A stretch of 12,946 nt of DNA, from the NCBI GenBank assembly GCA_964525395.1, contig CAZGGU010000026.1:1-12946 (forward strand), read 5' to 3'. Source of the DNA: 2-01-FULL-39-10-A sp964525395. GTDB lineage: Bacteria; Patescibacteriota; Microgenomatia; Levybacterales; UBA12049. Position numbers and translations under genes: made by a program. Shown here piece by piece: positions 11,889-12,946 of the stretch. Each line of letters opens with the position of its first letter. The first letter of the stretch is position 1. Below the pieces are notes generated by a model. It saw nothing but the letters and a program-made list of their open reading frames with translations. It was not told the origin of the DNA and ran no database searches.

Positions 11889-12946
11889 TTACCAGCTTCC
11901 GCCCCCGCCTCCACCGCCTCCTCCACCTGAGGAGCCTCCGCCAGAGAAACCTGATGAAGAGCTGGGCGCAGAAGTAGTTACACTGGAGGTAACTGATGAT
12001 GCAAATGCAGGATAAAATGTATAAAAACCTCTGCTTGTTCCTGAATACCAAGATGGATTATAGTCAGGTTTAATAATTTTTATCTGTTCCATAAATTGAT
12101 CGATATATCCTAGCGCCATTGCGTATGGGATCATTTGCTCCACTGTGTAAAATTTTTCAACCTGCCAATTATAATTTCTATCCATAGATTTCAAGAATAA
12201 TTTCAGACCATCAATCTTGTGATCCGCCTCATCCCCTAGTGTTGTTCGTCCAATTAATTTTCTTGACAAATAAAATAAAACTATTGCCAAGATTACATTA
12301 AATAAAATCAAAGATACCATTCCTAAGATTGCAAGAATTGCTTTTTGATTTCTAGGATTTTTAAAGTAATACTTTTCTGCAACTAGATCTTTGAAAATCT
12401 GCGTTTCAAGTTTTCCAAAAGTCGTGTAAAAATCTAATTTTAAAGTATCGACATAAATTGTATCAGCCGTATCAAACAATCGATCATATAATATTTCTTC
12501 GAAGCGATTTAAATTTTTATCTTTCTCTTTCAGCTTTACAATTTTTTGTCTTTTATCTGGTCCGAAAATTCCTAATTTTTTATTTTTCTTTTCTTCTTCA
12601 AGTTTTATATATTTTCGAATAGCTAGATCAAAGATTGTAGCAACTATGTCGTCTCGCTCAAGCTTAGAAGTATCTATGGCTCCGGCCATAGCGGGGTAAA
12701 TTCTTTTTCCTTTTAAGTTTTTAGGTATTTCAAAATTAACAGCGGGTGAGCCAAACTTAGTTTTATTCTTTTTTCTCAAATACCAAGTAATAATTCCTAT
12801 CGGTAATAAAAAATTTAAAAATATCCAAAGTGCTACTTTAAATTTCCAAACAAGTCCCGCAAATTTCTCAGCAATACTTTTGGGCGGCTCAGTTGATAAA
12901 ATACTTTTTGGAAAAGAATTTACTGGAAATCCATAAACTACAGTTA
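11889..12946 (-). CDS. DUF2207-family membrane protein with poly-glycine C-terminus, 5' end cut by window edge
   Basis: The frame stays open from the stop at 11889 to the window edge, giving the last 351 residues. An apparent TTG start at 12777-12779 lies inside a TM helix and is not the start. A short extracytoplasmic stretch (VYGFPVNSFP, then PPKS) precedes a TM helix (about 37-56) and a Lys-rich cytosolic region. A stretch resembling a winged-helix-like DUF2207 cytosolic part follows (IDTSKLERDDIVATIFDLA), then a second hydrophobic segment (about 202-226). Further on are the family marks GLKLFLKSMDR and MIPYAMALGY. The tail is Ser-rich, then glycine-rich (ten consecutive Gly) and ends in SW. 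The full family protein has a larger extracytoplasmic N-terminal domain that is missing here. DUF2207 proteins are common membrane proteins of unknown function in CPR and Gram-positive bacteria. Confidence 0.88.
   Translation of the reverse strand, partial: TVVYGFPVNSFPKSILSTEPPKSIAEKFAGLVWKFKVALWIFLNFLLPIGIITWYLRKKNKTKFGSPAVNFEIPKNLKGKRIYPAMAGAIDTSKLERDDIVATIFDLAIRKYIKLEEEKKNKKLGIFGPDKRQKIVKLKEKDKNLNRFEEILYDRLFDTADTIYVDTLKLDFYTTFGKLETQIFKDLVAEKYYFKNPRNQKAILAILGMVSLILFNVILAIVLFYLSRKLIGRTTLGDEADHKIDGLKLFLKSMDRNYNWQVEKFYTVEQMIPYAMALGYIDQFMEQIKIIKPDYNPSWYSGTSRGFYTFYPAFASSVTSSVTTSAPSSSSGFSGGGSSGGGGGGGGGGSW

Noticed and set aside
11863..12051. Minus-strand open frame of 62 codons with Arg/Trp repeats
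   Set aside because: The repeats come from the poly-Gly tail of the DUF2207 gene read in another frame.
12777..12779. TTG as the start of the DUF2207 protein
   Set aside because: The frame continues open to the window edge and the codon lies at the end of a TM helix typical of the family, so the real start is outside the window.
1..12946. Alternative genetic code with UGA read as Gly
   Set aside because: The ABC ATPase ends at a TGA exactly where family members end, in an ATGA overlap with the permease, so UGA is a stop.
1..12946. CRISPR array, tRNA, rRNA, insertion sequence or intrinsic terminator
   Set aside because: I found no spaced direct repeats, cloverleaf-like segments, transposase motifs or GC-rich hairpin plus U-tract; convergent gene ends are only 3-8 bp apart.

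Overview
This AT-rich window looks like a metagenome-assembled bacterial scaffold: it contains a run of exactly 100 N. The gene style suggests a Patescibacteria (CPR)-type organism. Proteins are compact, intergenic spaces are very short, Shine-Dalgarno sites are scarce, and a DUF2207 protein sits beside small TM-anchored proteins. UGA acts as a normal stop (the ABC ATPase ends in an ATGA overlap), so the Gly-UGA code of Gracilibacteria/Absconditabacteria is unlikely. The phylum assignment is inference.

Layout. (1) Minus strand, 1-3676: a partial VOC/glyoxalase-fold gene, then a MacB-type exporter (FtsX/MacB permease, ATPase, periplasmic adaptor). The adaptor is cut by the gap at 3008-3107. 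A different, unrecognised soluble protein starts on the far side of the gap at 3676. (2) Plus strand, 3758-6076: a short-lid adenylate-kinase-like protein, then a membrane-anchored copper-radical oxidase of the galactose/glyoxal oxidase type with all five active-site residues. (3) Minus strand, 6085-10567: an orphan membrane-anchored Cache-like sensor domain with its own promoter, downstream of a tight four-gene operon. That operon encodes an FMN-binding-domain protein, the flavin transferase ApbE, an NqrB/RnfD-like membrane domain fused to a ferredoxin-NADP-reductase-like domain, and a phospholipase D/cardiolipin-synthase-like protein. (4) Plus strand, 10707-11360: a four-TM membrane protein. 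(5) Minus strand, 11364 to the end: a TM-anchored NlpE-like CxxC protein and a DUF2207 protein running off the window.

Function. The centrepiece is a probable extracytosolic flavin electron-transfer chain. NAD(P)H would reduce FAD in the cytosolic reductase domain, electrons would cross through the NqrB-like membrane domain, and they would reach an FMN bound by ApbE to the anchored FMN-binding protein. The final acceptor is unknown. The neighbouring copper-radical oxidase would act on the outside of the cell and produce H2O2. A link between the two is only inferred from proximity.

Expression. Seven of eight start sites where I can see a promoter have the -10 box only about 6-11 nt before the start codon, so the transcripts should be leaderless or nearly so. 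The exception is the first gene of the flavin operon, which has a perfect Shine-Dalgarno sequence and a short leader.
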